40,068 bases of DNA from Flavobacterium gawalongense (lineage in GTDB: Bacteria; Bacteroidota; Bacteroidia; Flavobacteriales; Flavobacteriaceae): NCBI RefSeq assembly GCF_007097265.1, contig NZ_VJZP01000035.1, positions 1 to 40,068 of the forward strand. The letters are read 5' to 3'. Shown here piece by piece: positions 17,501 through 26,742 of the stretch (position 1 is its first letter; each line of letters opens with the position of its first letter). The notes beneath the pieces are model-generated. The model was not told where the DNA came from, searched no databases, and saw nothing but the letters and a program-made list of their open reading frames with translations. The position numbers and the translations under genes were made by a program.

Positions 17501-20230
17501 TTAATTATTTCTAAAGTCTTTTGGGGGTATTCCGTACTTAGTTTTAAAAGTAGTTGAAAAATAATTAGGAGAAGCAAAACCGCAAGAATAGGCAATCTCA
17601 GAGATGTTCATTGTTGTGGTCATTAATAGCTCTTTTGCTTTCTCTAATCTAAAATTATTAATATAATCTCCAACACCTATACCCAAAACTGCTTTTACTT
17701 TTCTATAGAGTTGCACTCGTGAAATATTTAATTTACTGGCAAGATTTTCAACAGAAAAAGAGGAGTCATCAATGTTTTTTTCTAAAATCAAATTAATCTT
17801 ATTCAAAAATTCTCTTTCAATTAAGCTGAGTCCATCAGTTTCAATTTTATTTATATTGTTAGTATAATAATACCGTAACTTTTCTCTGTTAAACAGTAGT
17901 CCTTTTATGGATTGCTTTAATACTTTCAGATTAAAAGGTTTTGTTAAAAACAAATCTGCTCCAGCTTCTAATGACTTTATATAAGTATTATTATCATCCA
18001 TTGCAGTTAAAATGATTACAGGTATATGGGAAGTAATCATATTCGTTTTTAAAGCTTCGCAAATTTCAAAACCATTCTTTTCTGGTAAATTTAAATCACA
18101 AACTACAATATCTGGCATTAACTCCAAGGCCATTTCTATTGCTTTGGTTCCGTTGCATCTGCTAACTATGTAATCTTCTTTTAATTTTGCAGCAATAAAA
18201 TCCAGTAAATCAACATTATCCTCAATAATTAAAAGAGAAGGTTTGTTTTCCGTAATTAGGGATTCCGTACTAGGTGTTAATTCAGTTTCCAAATACTCAT
18301 ATCCATTTTCACTATCTGAAAAATAAGTACTTTCATTAATAATTTTTGATTTATCGATATGGTCATCTCCTAATTTTAAATAAACAGAAAATTCGGCACC
18401 ATTTATAGAACTTACTTCGATAGATCCTTCGTGCAGATCAACAAAGTTTTTAGATAAATTCAATCCAATACCCGAACCGTTTCTATAGTTATTAGAACCT
18501 TGGAAAAAGGGACTGAAAATTTGATTTATTTCCTTTTCAGGAATGCCAATACCGGAATCTTTAAAATTAATTTTAACAAGCCCTTTGCCTTTTTCTTGAC
18601 TTATTTTAAGTTCAATTTTACCTCCATCCGGAGTGAATTTAAAACAATTGGACAATAGGTTATAATAAACCTTATCTATCAAATTGGCATCAAAATAAAC
18701 TTCTAAACCCTCATTATCAGTTTCAATTGTATAATTTATTTTTCTTTTTTTGGCCTCTCTTTTAAATTCCTTAAACATATTAACCGAAAATTCCCAAAGA
18801 TTGTTTTTGGATAGTTTCAGAGTGAATTTTTTATCCTCAACCTTTCTAAAATCCAACAATTGATTAATCAATCGAAGTAATCTCAAAGAATTATTATACA
18901 TAATGTCTAAATCTTTTTTAACAGAATAACTTTTATTTTTAAATTCATCGTGTAAAGATTCAACTGAACTTAATATTAGGGTTAAAGGGGTTTTAAATTC
19001 ATGTGATATCCCCGTAAAAAAATTAATTTTGGATTCATTACTTTCTTTAAGTTTCTCAACAAATTTTTCAATTTCATTTCTTTGTTGAATGATTTTTGTA
19101 TTTGTTTCCTCTAATAACTTTTTTTTCTTTTTTATTGAAAATACGGAATAAATACTAAAAAGACCTAAACAGAAAATTACTACTAGAAGAAAGGTCAGCA
19201 ATTTAATTAAATTATATAATGTTAGGTATTTCTTTTCTTGTTCTTTGATTACATTCTGTTGTGTTTCAATATTAGATTGTTGTTGAGTCACTTTGTCAAA
19301 TTGATTGCTCATTATATCAGCATTTAAGGAGTCAATCAAAATTGTGTTAAGAATATTATTCTTAGAGACTATTTCTTTATTTGCAAGTTTAATTGCCAGC
19401 TTTATCGCTTCGCTACCGCCAGTTGGATATAATATAGTTGCAGTTAACTTACCATCTTTAACCGCTTGTATTCCTCCATTTGGATCATTCAATCCGTCTA
19501 TCCCTATAAATTTTATATTTTTTTCTCTACCTTTTCGTTTTGCTGCTTCCCATGCTTGAAGCGCAATAATATCATTAAAAGCAAAGACATAATCTATTTT
19601 TGGCATACTGTCCAAGACCTTACTAAAATTATTATTTAGTGATGCCAAATTTGGAGCAGTTATACTTATCTTTTTAATGTTTGGATATTGGTCGATAATT
19701 TGTTTAAATCCTAAACTTCTCTCCACGCCAGGTGAAATATCAGTCGTTGCCTTAATTTCAAGAATATTGGCATGAGCTTTAGACATAGAAACAATATATT
19801 TTCCTGCAATATGTCCAACTTCTACATTATCAGCTCCTAAAAATGAAGCATAATTTGATGTATTAACTTTTCTATCAACTATAATTACAGGTATTCCTTT
19901 TTTATTTGCTTTTTCGATTACTGGCACTATAGAATCTGAACCATATGGAGCTACTATTAATACATCCACTTGGTTTTCAATCAATTTTTCAATATCTTTA
20001 ATCTGTTTTTTTGTACTGCCATTTGCATTGTAAATAGTTAAGTCTATTTCTGGATGAAGCGAAGCCTCAACCATCATTGTATTATCCATAGATTTTCTCC
20101 AGCTATCATCTTCAGAGATACTTTGTGAAAATCCAATGAAAACTTCTTTTTTATCTTTATCAGATGATTTGCAGGAATTCAATATATATAAGAAACTTGC
20201 CAGCAGTATAAAACAAACTCTTCTTGACAT
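17501..20230 (-). CDS. Hybrid two-component sensor-regulator (HTCS1) with periplasmic sugar-binding domain
   Basis: One-protein sensor and transcription activator of the fructan genes, 909 residues. Order: N-terminal hydrophobic segment ending in a lipobox-like LNSC (Cys20); periplasmic-binding-protein sugar domain (about 29-310, with IGFSQSISEDDSWR and IIVDRKVNT); one membrane helix (about 341-362); coiled coil; histidine kinase with His410 in SHEFKTPL; ATPase domain with DSGIGIPE and GSGIGLNLSK; receiver with Asp712 in CDLNLPEKNG and a KPF lysine; AraC-type DNA-binding domain (about 800-909). The B. thetaiotaomicron homologue BT1754 has this layout and senses fructose through its periplasmic domain. 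Fructose sensing here is therefore inferred. It has its own promoter region, duplicated upstream of HTCS2. Confidence 0.93.
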   Translation of the reverse strand: MSRRVCFILLASFLYILNSCKSSDKDKKEVFIGFSQSISEDDSWRKSMDNTMMVEASLHPEIDLTIYNANGSTKKQIKDIEKLIENQVDVLIVAPYGSDSIVPVIEKANKKGIPVIIVDRKVNTSNYASFLGADNVEVGHIAGKYIVSMSKAHANILEIKATTDISPGVERSLGFKQIIDQYPNIKKISITAPNLASLNNNFSKVLDSMPKIDYVFAFNDIIALQAWEAAKRKGREKNIKFIGIDGLNDPNGGIQAVKDGKLTATILYPTGGSEAIKLAIKLANKEIVSKNNILNTILIDSLNADIMSNQFDKVTQQQSNIETQQNVIKEQEKKYLTLYNLIKLLTFLLVVIFCLGLFSIYSVFSIKKKKKLLEETNTKIIQQRNEIEKFVEKLKESNESKINFFTGISHEFKTPLTLILSSVESLHDEFKNKSYSVKKDLDIMYNNSLRLLRLINQLLDFRKVEDKKFTLKLSKNNLWEFSVNMFKEFKREAKKRKINYTIETDNEGLEVYFDANLIDKVYYNLLSNCFKFTPDGGKIELKISQEKGKGLVKINFKDSGIGIPEKEINQIFSPFFQGSNNYRNGSGIGLNLSKNFVDLHEGSIEVSSINGAEFSVYLKLGDDHIDKSKIINESTYFSDSENGYEYLETELTPSTESLITENKPSLLIIEDNVDLLDFIAAKLKEDYIVSRCNGTKAIEMALELMPDIVVCDLNLPEKNGFEICEALKTNMITSHIPVIILTAMDDNNTYIKSLEAGADLFLTKPFNLKVLKQSIKGLLFNREKLRYYYTNNINKIETDGLSLIEREFLNKINLILEKNIDDSSFSVENLASKLNISRVQLYRKVKAVLGIGVGDYINNFRLEKAKELLMTTTMNISEIAYSCGFASPNYFSTTFKTKYGIPPKDFRNN

Positions 20231-20548
20231 ACGATTTATGGTTTATTAATATAGATATTTAGAGTAATTAATAGCTATTCTTGTAGTTGATTATCTGAAT
20301 TCTTATGACTGCAAATAATTTACAGAATTATAATACAGAATTCTTGAAATTTCAAAAATTGTTCCTGATTTATGATAATTTCAATGGTGTAGTAATTGTT
20401 CTTTTTTTGTTGAACTAATATCATTTTCTTTTGAGTATAAAATGATTTCTACAATTATAGACAAATATATAAAAATATGGCATTACTATTTCATTTTACA
20501 TAACGATTTTCTTTTTAAGAACTGATCGGCAGTTTTTTATCGAAAAGT
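20231..20548 (-). promoter_or_regulatory. HTCS1 upstream region
   Basis: No gene lies in these 318 bases. The first 70 bases or so before the HTCS1 start (about 20231-20300) are nearly the same as those before HTCS2 (38454-38525). The shared text includes ACGATTTATGGTTTATTAA and TTAGAGTAATTAATAGCTAT. A shared promoter or regulatory site is therefore likely, although no clean TAnnTTTG is visible. The region ends at the junction with the rpe remnant. Confidence 0.55.
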
Positions 20549-20755
20549 ACTTATTCGAAAATTGAAAAATTGAAAAATTTAATCACTCGAAAAGGAGCAA
20601 CAACAATTATAGAAATTGATGGTGGCGTTACTAATAAAAATGCAAAACAACTTGTTGAAGCCGGAGCTGATGTTCTTGTGGCGGGAAGTTTTGTTTTTAA
20701 AGCAGAAAATCCAATAGTAACGATTGCCGATTTGAAGAAATTGACTTCTTTTTAG
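20549..20755 (+). pseudogene. 3' remnant of rpe at the duplication junction
   Basis: These 207 bases match rpe codons 153 to the stop (1925-2131) at a constant offset of 18,624 bases. The frame is open and keeps IDGGVTN, but the first two thirds of the enzyme, including the metal site, are missing. Left of 20549 the match stops. A TTG at 20570 could start a 61-residue product, but this would be no enzyme. It is the scar left by the tandem duplication of the locus. Confidence 0.93.
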
Positions 20756-20774
20756 TCTTCACAATATTTTGCAT

Positions 20775-20809
20775 AAAAAAGCCAAAGACATTGCTTCTTT
20801 GGCTTTTTT
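20775..20809. terminator. Second copy of the bidirectional rpe/fructokinase terminator
   Basis: Identical to 2151-2185: AAAAAAGCCAAAGA, loop CATTGCT, TCTTTGGCTTTTTT. Here it still terminates the unit 2 fructan operon on the minus strand. Confidence 0.9.
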
Positions 20810-20840
20810 ATAAATTTAATTTTATGCTTAAACTATTTTG

Positions 20841-21737
20841 TCAAAGCTTCATGAATTTACTTATTTCTTTTTCGGAAATCTTAGGATTGGCTCCCTCATG
20901 ACCAGCTACTAATGCCCCAACTGCACAAGCATAATTCAACGATTTTTGTGGTGACTTTCCTCTGAGCAATCCTACTATTAAAGACGCCAGAAAAGAATCT
21001 CCTGCCCCTACGGTATCAACCACTTTTATAAAATAACCACTGTTGTAATAAAATTTATCATTGTAATACAAAACGGCTCCAAATGCCCCTTTGGTAACAC
21101 AAACATGTTTCGTATTCGTTTTTTCAGCGATGAATTTAATGTTCTGCTCAAAGGAATTATAAGGTGATTCCAATTGCTGACTTATCTCATATAATTCTTC
21201 ATCATTAAGCTTAATAAAATCAGCTTTTAACATCAATTCATTAAGTACGTCTGCAGTATAATACGGAGCTCTTAGATTCGCATCCAAAACTTTATATTTT
21301 GCCTTATCCAAAAGATTATATAAAGTGGCTCTAGACACTTCGTCTCTGCATATTAAACTCCCAAAAACAAAAACATCAGCTTCTGAAACCTTTTCATCCA
21401 TCTCTTTGGTTACTATAATTTTATCCCAAGCAGACGGATATGAAATATCATAAGAAGCATTCCCTTTTTCGTTAATCATTACATGAACAACTCCCGTTTT
21501 ATATTCGTCAGCTATTTGAATTAAATCTGTACTAATATCATTGTCATTAATAAAAGACATAATTTCTTTTCCTCCTTCATCTGCACCAACACAACTTATA
21601 ATCGCTGTTTCTGCCCCTAAAGAATTCATTCGAAGTGCAACATTCAACGGTGCCCCTCCTATTTTTTTATGCGTTGGAAAAAGATCCCATAAAACCTCTC
21701 CAAAGCTAACTACACTTAGCATGTATTTTGTATTCAT
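20841..21737 (-). CDS. PfkB-family fructokinase, copy 2
   Basis: Second cytoplasmic fructokinase, same length as copy 1 (298 residues), with the GGAP loop and DTVGAGDSF with catalytic Asp247 intact. ATG at 21737 is chosen because it aligns with copy 1; an upstream in-frame start at 21764 would run through a hairpin. Differences from copy 1 cluster near residues 44-70 and 105-125, while the centre is identical at the DNA level. It is the last gene of the unit 2 operon, after a 94-base gap from SusD that holds a hairpin. It probably serves the same reaction as copy 1, raising dosage or coupling fructokinase expression to a second fructan signal. Confidence 0.9.
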   Translation of the reverse strand: MNTKYMLSVVSFGEVLWDLFPTHKKIGGAPLNVALRMNSLGAETAIISCVGADEGGKEIMSFINDNDISTDLIQIADEYKTGVVHVMINEKGNASYDISYPSAWDKIIVTKEMDEKVSEADVFVFGSLICRDEVSRATLYNLLDKAKYKVLDANLRAPYYTADVLNELMLKADFIKLNDEELYEISQQLESPYNSFEQNIKFIAEKTNTKHVCVTKGAFGAVLYYNDKFYYNSGYFIKVVDTVGAGDSFLASLIVGLLRGKSPQKSLNYACAVGALVAGHEGANPKISEKEISKFMKL

Positions 21738-21756
21738 ATTATAAAATTTAAAAATT

Positions 21757-21781
21757 AAAGGCAAGTATAAAACTTGCCTTT
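21757..21781 (-). promoter_or_regulatory. Intercistronic hairpin before fructokinase copy 2
   Basis: AAAGGCAAGT (21757-21766), loop ATAAA, and ACTTGCCTTT (21772-21781) form a perfect ten-pair stem followed by AATTTTTAAA on the minus strand. It stands where unit 1 has its GGGCAGG hairpin, with different paired bases. Confidence 0.65.
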
Positions 21782-21831
21782 AACCTAATTTAAAACACTA
21801 ACCCAAACAAACATTATTATTAACCTTATTT

Positions 21832-23574
21832 TTAATACCCGGGATTTTGTTTGTATAAACCTCCAGTAAAATCAATTTCTCTTTGAGGTATCGGATAATA
21901 TTCATCCCTACCCGCTGTGAACTTAGCATTTGAAAGAAAATCTTTTTTCGTTTTTTCCTTATTAAGGTAAGCATTCAAAACTTGTTCTGCAATTCCCCAT
22001 CTTACAAGATCAAAAAATCTAGCACCTTCCATTCCAAACTCCAATCTTCTTTCAAACATCAGTGCTTTCATAGCATACTCTTTTGACGGAAAAGAAGCGT
22101 ATTGAGCAATTTTATAAACATCTGAAGCTCCCGCTGCTAATGGCATTGTAGTACTGGCCGCAGCTCTTGCTCTAATTTGATTGATTATAGGCAATGCTTC
22201 AGTATATCTGTTTAATTGTATTAATGCCTCCGCTTTAAATAATAAAACATCTGCATATCTGATAAAATCAACATTCTTTGAAGTACCGATGAATGGTCCG
22301 TTTTTCACATAACAGGAACAGTCCGGAGATTGTTGCTCTTTCATATTGCCAAAGTACCCATAAACCCCTGGATCTCTGGCCCAACTGAATTTGTAAACCA
22401 TATCACCCGAATTTTTCAGGGTATTTTTATATTTAAATGGTCTTCCCGGAACGCCCACTGTATGGTCAATTCTAGGGTCAATTGTAACTCCAGAAGCTAA
22501 AGGTGCATCCCCATTGCTGATAGTATTAAAAATATCTGAATCGTTAAAAGTATCCAACAACGGCAAACCACTTGTTGCATCCGTTCTAAAGGCATTTACC
22601 ATATTCTGGCTTGCCATGTGAAAACCACAACATCCATAAAGTGGTGTACCATGAGGAGAATTCAATCCTGTTACAAAACTTACTCTTCCTGTATTTGTTC
22701 CATCATTGATAGAAAATTGTACTGCCCAAATAGATTCTGGTCCATTATCATGACCGTCTAAAAAGTTATTCCCAAAGTCTGTTTCTAAACTTCCGGTTAC
22801 TTTATCCGCATAATCAATAACTTCCTGTAATCTAGCTTGATTAATACTTGTAACCTGATGCGTATCATTTTGCTCATAGGCCTGATACAATCTTAATTTT
22901 GCTAAATAGGCAGCTGCCGCATTTTTATCAGCTCTACCAACTTGCTCTTGTGATTGCTCTAAATTATCGAATGCAAAAAGAAAATCATCTGCAATTTTAT
23001 TCCATAAATCCTCATTTGACAAATCATTAGAAGTTTTCAGAATCTGTTCCTGAGTTAAATCTTCGGTGATGTAAGGAACTTTTTTAAACAATAATTTCAA
23101 CATAAAATGAGAATGTGCTCTTAAAAAACGCAACTCCGCTTGTCTCACTTTTTTTAGCGGATAATCAGCATCAGGAATCGCATTGATTACAGATAGAGCA
23201 AAATTGGCTCTTGAAATAGCCTTATAATGATTGGTCCAGGTTCTAGGCAACATCCAATCTCCATAATCTGGGGTAGTCAGATTATATTGCTCATAACGAT
23301 CCACTACATCAACATCTCCTCGACCCCCTCCGCCTTTGTAAGCATCGTCTGATCGTACACTTCCATAAACCCATTGGTGTGTTATTGGCCCCACCATTTC
23401 ATCGTTTCCAATTGCGGCATAGGCCGCATTAACAAGGGCGTCTGCATTTTCAGCTGTCGCCACATTTCCGGATGATAATACTCCGGTAGGTTCATAATCT
23501 AAAAAATCTGAGCTACATGATGCCAAAAATAGAATTGACAAGAAGCTGATAACTATTTTATTATATTTTTTCAT
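21832..23574 (-). CDS. SusD/RagB-type glycan-binding lipoprotein, unit 2
   Basis: Surface lid of the second SusCD importer, 580 residues. Lipoprotein signal ending LFLASC (Cys20). SusD hallmarks: WTNHYKAISRANFALSVI, ELRFLRAHSHFMLKLLFKKVP, MKALMFERRLEFGMEGARFFDLVRWG, and a C-terminal YYPIPQREIDFTGG ending KQNPGY. It resembles unit 1 SusD in these motifs but most of the sequence differs. It follows susC by nine bases. The ligand is probably a fructan different in linkage or size from that of unit 1 (inference). Confidence 0.93.
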   Translation of the reverse strand: MKKYNKIVISFLSILFLASCSSDFLDYEPTGVLSSGNVATAENADALVNAAYAAIGNDEMVGPITHQWVYGSVRSDDAYKGGGGRGDVDVVDRYEQYNLTTPDYGDWMLPRTWTNHYKAISRANFALSVINAIPDADYPLKKVRQAELRFLRAHSHFMLKLLFKKVPYITEDLTQEQILKTSNDLSNEDLWNKIADDFLFAFDNLEQSQEQVGRADKNAAAAYLAKLRLYQAYEQNDTHQVTSINQARLQEVIDYADKVTGSLETDFGNNFLDGHDNGPESIWAVQFSINDGTNTGRVSFVTGLNSPHGTPLYGCCGFHMASQNMVNAFRTDATSGLPLLDTFNDSDIFNTISNGDAPLASGVTIDPRIDHTVGVPGRPFKYKNTLKNSGDMVYKFSWARDPGVYGYFGNMKEQQSPDCSCYVKNGPFIGTSKNVDFIRYADVLLFKAEALIQLNRYTEALPIINQIRARAAASTTMPLAAGASDVYKIAQYASFPSKEYAMKALMFERRLEFGMEGARFFDLVRWGIAEQVLNAYLNKEKTKKDFLSNAKFTAGRDEYYPIPQREIDFTGGLYKQNPGY

Positions 23575-23583
23575 GAGAATTAA

Positions 23584-26500
23584 TTAAAAATTAAAGTTTA
23601 CACCTAATGACAAAGTAGTAGGCACTGGTATTCTGTTAACATCTGTTCGCTCTGGATCGGAACCTATATAGCCCTTTGGAGTAAACCAAAATAGATTTTC
23701 CCCTTGTGCATAAACTCTGCATCTGGTTATAAATCCGGTTTTGCCTACTAAACTATCCGGAAGAGAATATCCAATTTGTAGATTTCTAAGTTTAAAATAG
23801 GAATTATTTCTAAAAAGATAATCTGAAGTCTGGGTGTCATTATGTGCCAAAGAAAGAGACGGTACATCCGTATTTGTATTCGTTGGCGTCCAAGCGTTAA
23901 ACGTTCCTGGCCCTGCATTTTCTCTACCTTGAACAAAATTGTTCCAGTAAATATAAGGATCAACTCCAATTCTTCCTGCTACTCCGGAACCAAAAACGGA
24001 GAAGTCAAAATTCTTATACGCTAAACTAATATTAATACCATATTCTAATTTTGGAAGTGTTGTACCAATAAAAGTTCTGTCATCAGAATTTATAGCCCCA
24101 TCACCATTGATGTCAACAAATTTTATACCTCCCAGTCTAGAACCTACTTGAGTTGCATGAGAATCGATGTCTGCCTGACTTTGGAATAAGCCATCCGTTT
24201 TAAAACCGAAAATTTCAAATTGTGAATGACCAATTATGGAGTTTATGGCTGTCCCAGGATAAGCTGCCCTAACTTCTTCGGGTAAATCTGTTATTTTATT
24301 TTTTGTTGCACCAAAATTTGTGGAAACATTAAAATACAATCCATTTTCTAATTTATCAGCATATCCCACTGTAAGTTCCCAACCCTTATTTGCAGTTGAA
24401 GCTCCATTTACGAAACGTTGTTGCCCTTCTCCTACAGCAGATGCAACTGGCGGTTTAATTAAAATCCCTACTGTGTTTCTTGAAAAATAATCAAATGAAC
24501 CCGATAATTTATTTTCGAAAAAACCAAAATCAAGACCTACGTTAACCTCTTTGGTAGTTTCCCATTTTAACCCTGAATTAGCGGCTTGTATCGATACAAA
24601 ACCAGAAGGTAAATTCCCTGTATTAGTTCCATTCAAATCATAGGCAGTTCCAACATTATAATAGATATTGAAAAACCATGGATCAAATACATTTTGATTT
24701 GGTCCGTATCTAGCTTCATATAGTCCAAAACGAGCATTGTCACCAATGGATTGATTCCCCACTTCTCCATAACCAGCACGCAATTTAAGGGTTGAGATTG
24801 CTTTAATATTCTTTAAAAATTCTTCATTATTAATTTTCCAACCTACAGTAGCGGCCGGAAAAATACCATATCTGTTGTCTTGTCCAAATCTTGACGAACC
24901 ATCTCTTCTTATGGTGAATGTAGCCAAATACCTGTCTGAGAACGCATAGTTCACTTTACCAAACTGAGAAAGCAGTCTGCTACCTGTAGAAAAACCATTA
25001 TTTGTTCTGGCTCCTGTAGCGGCAGAAAGTGTAAAATAAGATTCTGACTCTACTGCAAATCCCTCAGCGCGAGCATATAAAGTATTCAAATCGGTTTTAG
25101 TCGATTCTGTACCTACAACTACTCCAATTTTATGATTTGAAACTTTCAGGTTATAGCTTAACGTGTTTGAAATCGTTAAACTTGAATATTTATTGGTATC
25201 GAAAGCCAAACTATTTGATGTTCTGTTAACAGAACCATTATTTACAGTTGGCTCAATATCTTTTTTGCTAAAGTCATTAAAATCAATACCAACACTGTTT
25301 CTGAAGGTAAGATTTTTCAAAATATCTATTTCTGTAAAGACATTTCCATACAAAGACATTTTTCTGTTGTTATCCCATCTGTTTAGATATTGCATCAATA
25401 AAGGGTTATTCCTATCGGAATATCCTGCCCCAGATGAACCTGCAAAATCTCCCGAATTAGTATAAACCGGAATTGTAGGCGCATATGTTATTGCTAAAGC
25501 TGGCACTGGAGAACTACCTATATCTGTTGAAGCACTTCTTTCGTTAGACTGTGTAAATTGAGAATTCACACCAAACCTAACTTTATCATTGAACAACTTA
25601 AAATTGGCATTAAGTCTGGCTGAATACCTTTCATAATTGGTATATTTCAACATTCCTGAGTTATCTAAATACCCCATGTTCAATACCGCATTTGCTTTAT
25701 CAGATCCACCGGATACCGATAAATCATTGTTAATAAGCAATCCCGTTTTGTATACAGTATCCTGCCAATCCGTATCTCCGACAGGCACATTGGTATCACC
25801 ACCAACATAAGGCTTAACGGTTACGCTGTTTAACACTGGGTTATTAAAATCATTATTCCAGTCAAAATTATATATTTCGCCATACCCACCAGTTGGATCT
25901 GCATTATCATTTACTGATGCCTGCCACAAAACCTTACCTCTGTCCAGTGCATTAAGCATTTTATATCGTTGCTTTTTCTCAGAAAGCACTGAGACATTAG
26001 TCCCGTAAGAAACGCTCGTCACCCCTTTTGCAGCATTCTTTGTTGTTACAATGATAACACCGTTTGCAGCCCTGGATCCATAAATAGAGGAAGCAGAGGC
26101 ATCTTTCAATACTTGAACAGATTCTATTGCACTTGGATTTAAACTGGCAAATACTTCCGGTCTTACCGTAGGAACTCCATCAATCACATACAATGGATCT
26201 GTATTTCCCAGCGTACTTACCCCCCTGATTAATATTCTGCTGTTCGCTCCACTTGGGTCACCAGATTTTTCAATAGTCAATCCGGCAACTCTACCTTGTA
26301 AGGCTTGCATAGCATTTCCAGAGCTCATACTTTGACCTGTTATAGGTTTTAAATCTACTACAGTAACGGCTCCTGTTACATCTACTTTTCGCTCCTTTGA
26401 ATATCCTACTACAACAATTTCGGTTAAACTTATTGACTCCGGTTTTAAAACAACATTGATGGACTCCTGTCCGTTAACTTTAATTGTCTGAGTTGTGAAA

Positions 26501-26730
26501 CCAGTAAAACTAAATACCAAAGTAGCATTTTTATCTACATTGTTCAGTTGATAATGACCATCGAGATCAGTTGCAGCCCCAATTTTTGTTCCGGATACTG
26601 TAACAGATGCACTAGGGAGTGGCATTCCGTCATCGGAAGAGGTCACCACTCCTTTTATTCCTATGTTCTGGGCCGTAAGTGAAAAAAAGGAACCCATTAA
26701 AATTAAATAGAGGATGATTTTTCGTTTCAT
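23584..26730 (-). CDS. SusC/RagA-type TonB-dependent transporter, unit 2
   Basis: Outer-membrane importer of 1048 residues. Signal peptide (about 1-21), carboxypeptidase-D-like domain (GVVTSSDDGMPLPSASVTV to SFTGF, about 25-92), TonB box region EIVVVGYSKERK, plug with LQGRVAGLTIE and IESVQVLKDASASSIYG and ANGVIIVTTK, then beta-barrel ending LSLGVNFNF. It is well below half identical to the unit 1 SusC outside the conserved plug motifs. It starts 12 bases after the GH32 stop, tighter than in unit 1. Paired with the SusD at 21832-23574; fructan import is inferred from neighbours. Confidence 0.95.
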   Translation of the reverse strand: MKRKIILYLILMGSFFSLTAQNIGIKGVVTSSDDGMPLPSASVTVSGTKIGAATDLDGHYQLNNVDKNATLVFSFTGFTTQTIKVNGQESINVVLKPESISLTEIVVVGYSKERKVDVTGAVTVVDLKPITGQSMSSGNAMQALQGRVAGLTIEKSGDPSGANSRILIRGVSTLGNTDPLYVIDGVPTVRPEVFASLNPSAIESVQVLKDASASSIYGSRAANGVIIVTTKNAAKGVTSVSYGTNVSVLSEKKQRYKMLNALDRGKVLWQASVNDNADPTGGYGEIYNFDWNNDFNNPVLNSVTVKPYVGGDTNVPVGDTDWQDTVYKTGLLINNDLSVSGGSDKANAVLNMGYLDNSGMLKYTNYERYSARLNANFKLFNDKVRFGVNSQFTQSNERSASTDIGSSPVPALAITYAPTIPVYTNSGDFAGSSGAGYSDRNNPLLMQYLNRWDNNRKMSLYGNVFTEIDILKNLTFRNSVGIDFNDFSKKDIEPTVNNGSVNRTSNSLAFDTNKYSSLTISNTLSYNLKVSNHKIGVVVGTESTKTDLNTLYARAEGFAVESESYFTLSAATGARTNNGFSTGSRLLSQFGKVNYAFSDRYLATFTIRRDGSSRFGQDNRYGIFPAATVGWKINNEEFLKNIKAISTLKLRAGYGEVGNQSIGDNARFGLYEARYGPNQNVFDPWFFNIYYNVGTAYDLNGTNTGNLPSGFVSIQAANSGLKWETTKEVNVGLDFGFFENKLSGSFDYFSRNTVGILIKPPVASAVGEGQQRFVNGASTANKGWELTVGYADKLENGLYFNVSTNFGATKNKITDLPEEVRAAYPGTAINSIIGHSQFEIFGFKTDGLFQSQADIDSHATQVGSRLGGIKFVDINGDGAINSDDRTFIGTTLPKLEYGINISLAYKNFDFSVFGSGVAGRIGVDPYIYWNNFVQGRENAGPGTFNAWTPTNTNTDVPSLSLAHNDTQTSDYLFRNNSYFKLRNLQIGYSLPDSLVGKTGFITRCRVYAQGENLFWFTPKGYIGSDPERTDVNRIPVPTTLSLGVNFNF

Positions 26731-26742
26731 AATTTAGATAGT

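Noticed and set aside
20570..20755. A functional 61-residue protein from the rpe remnant
   Set aside because: It is an exact fragment of the 3' end of rpe without start context and without most of the active site.
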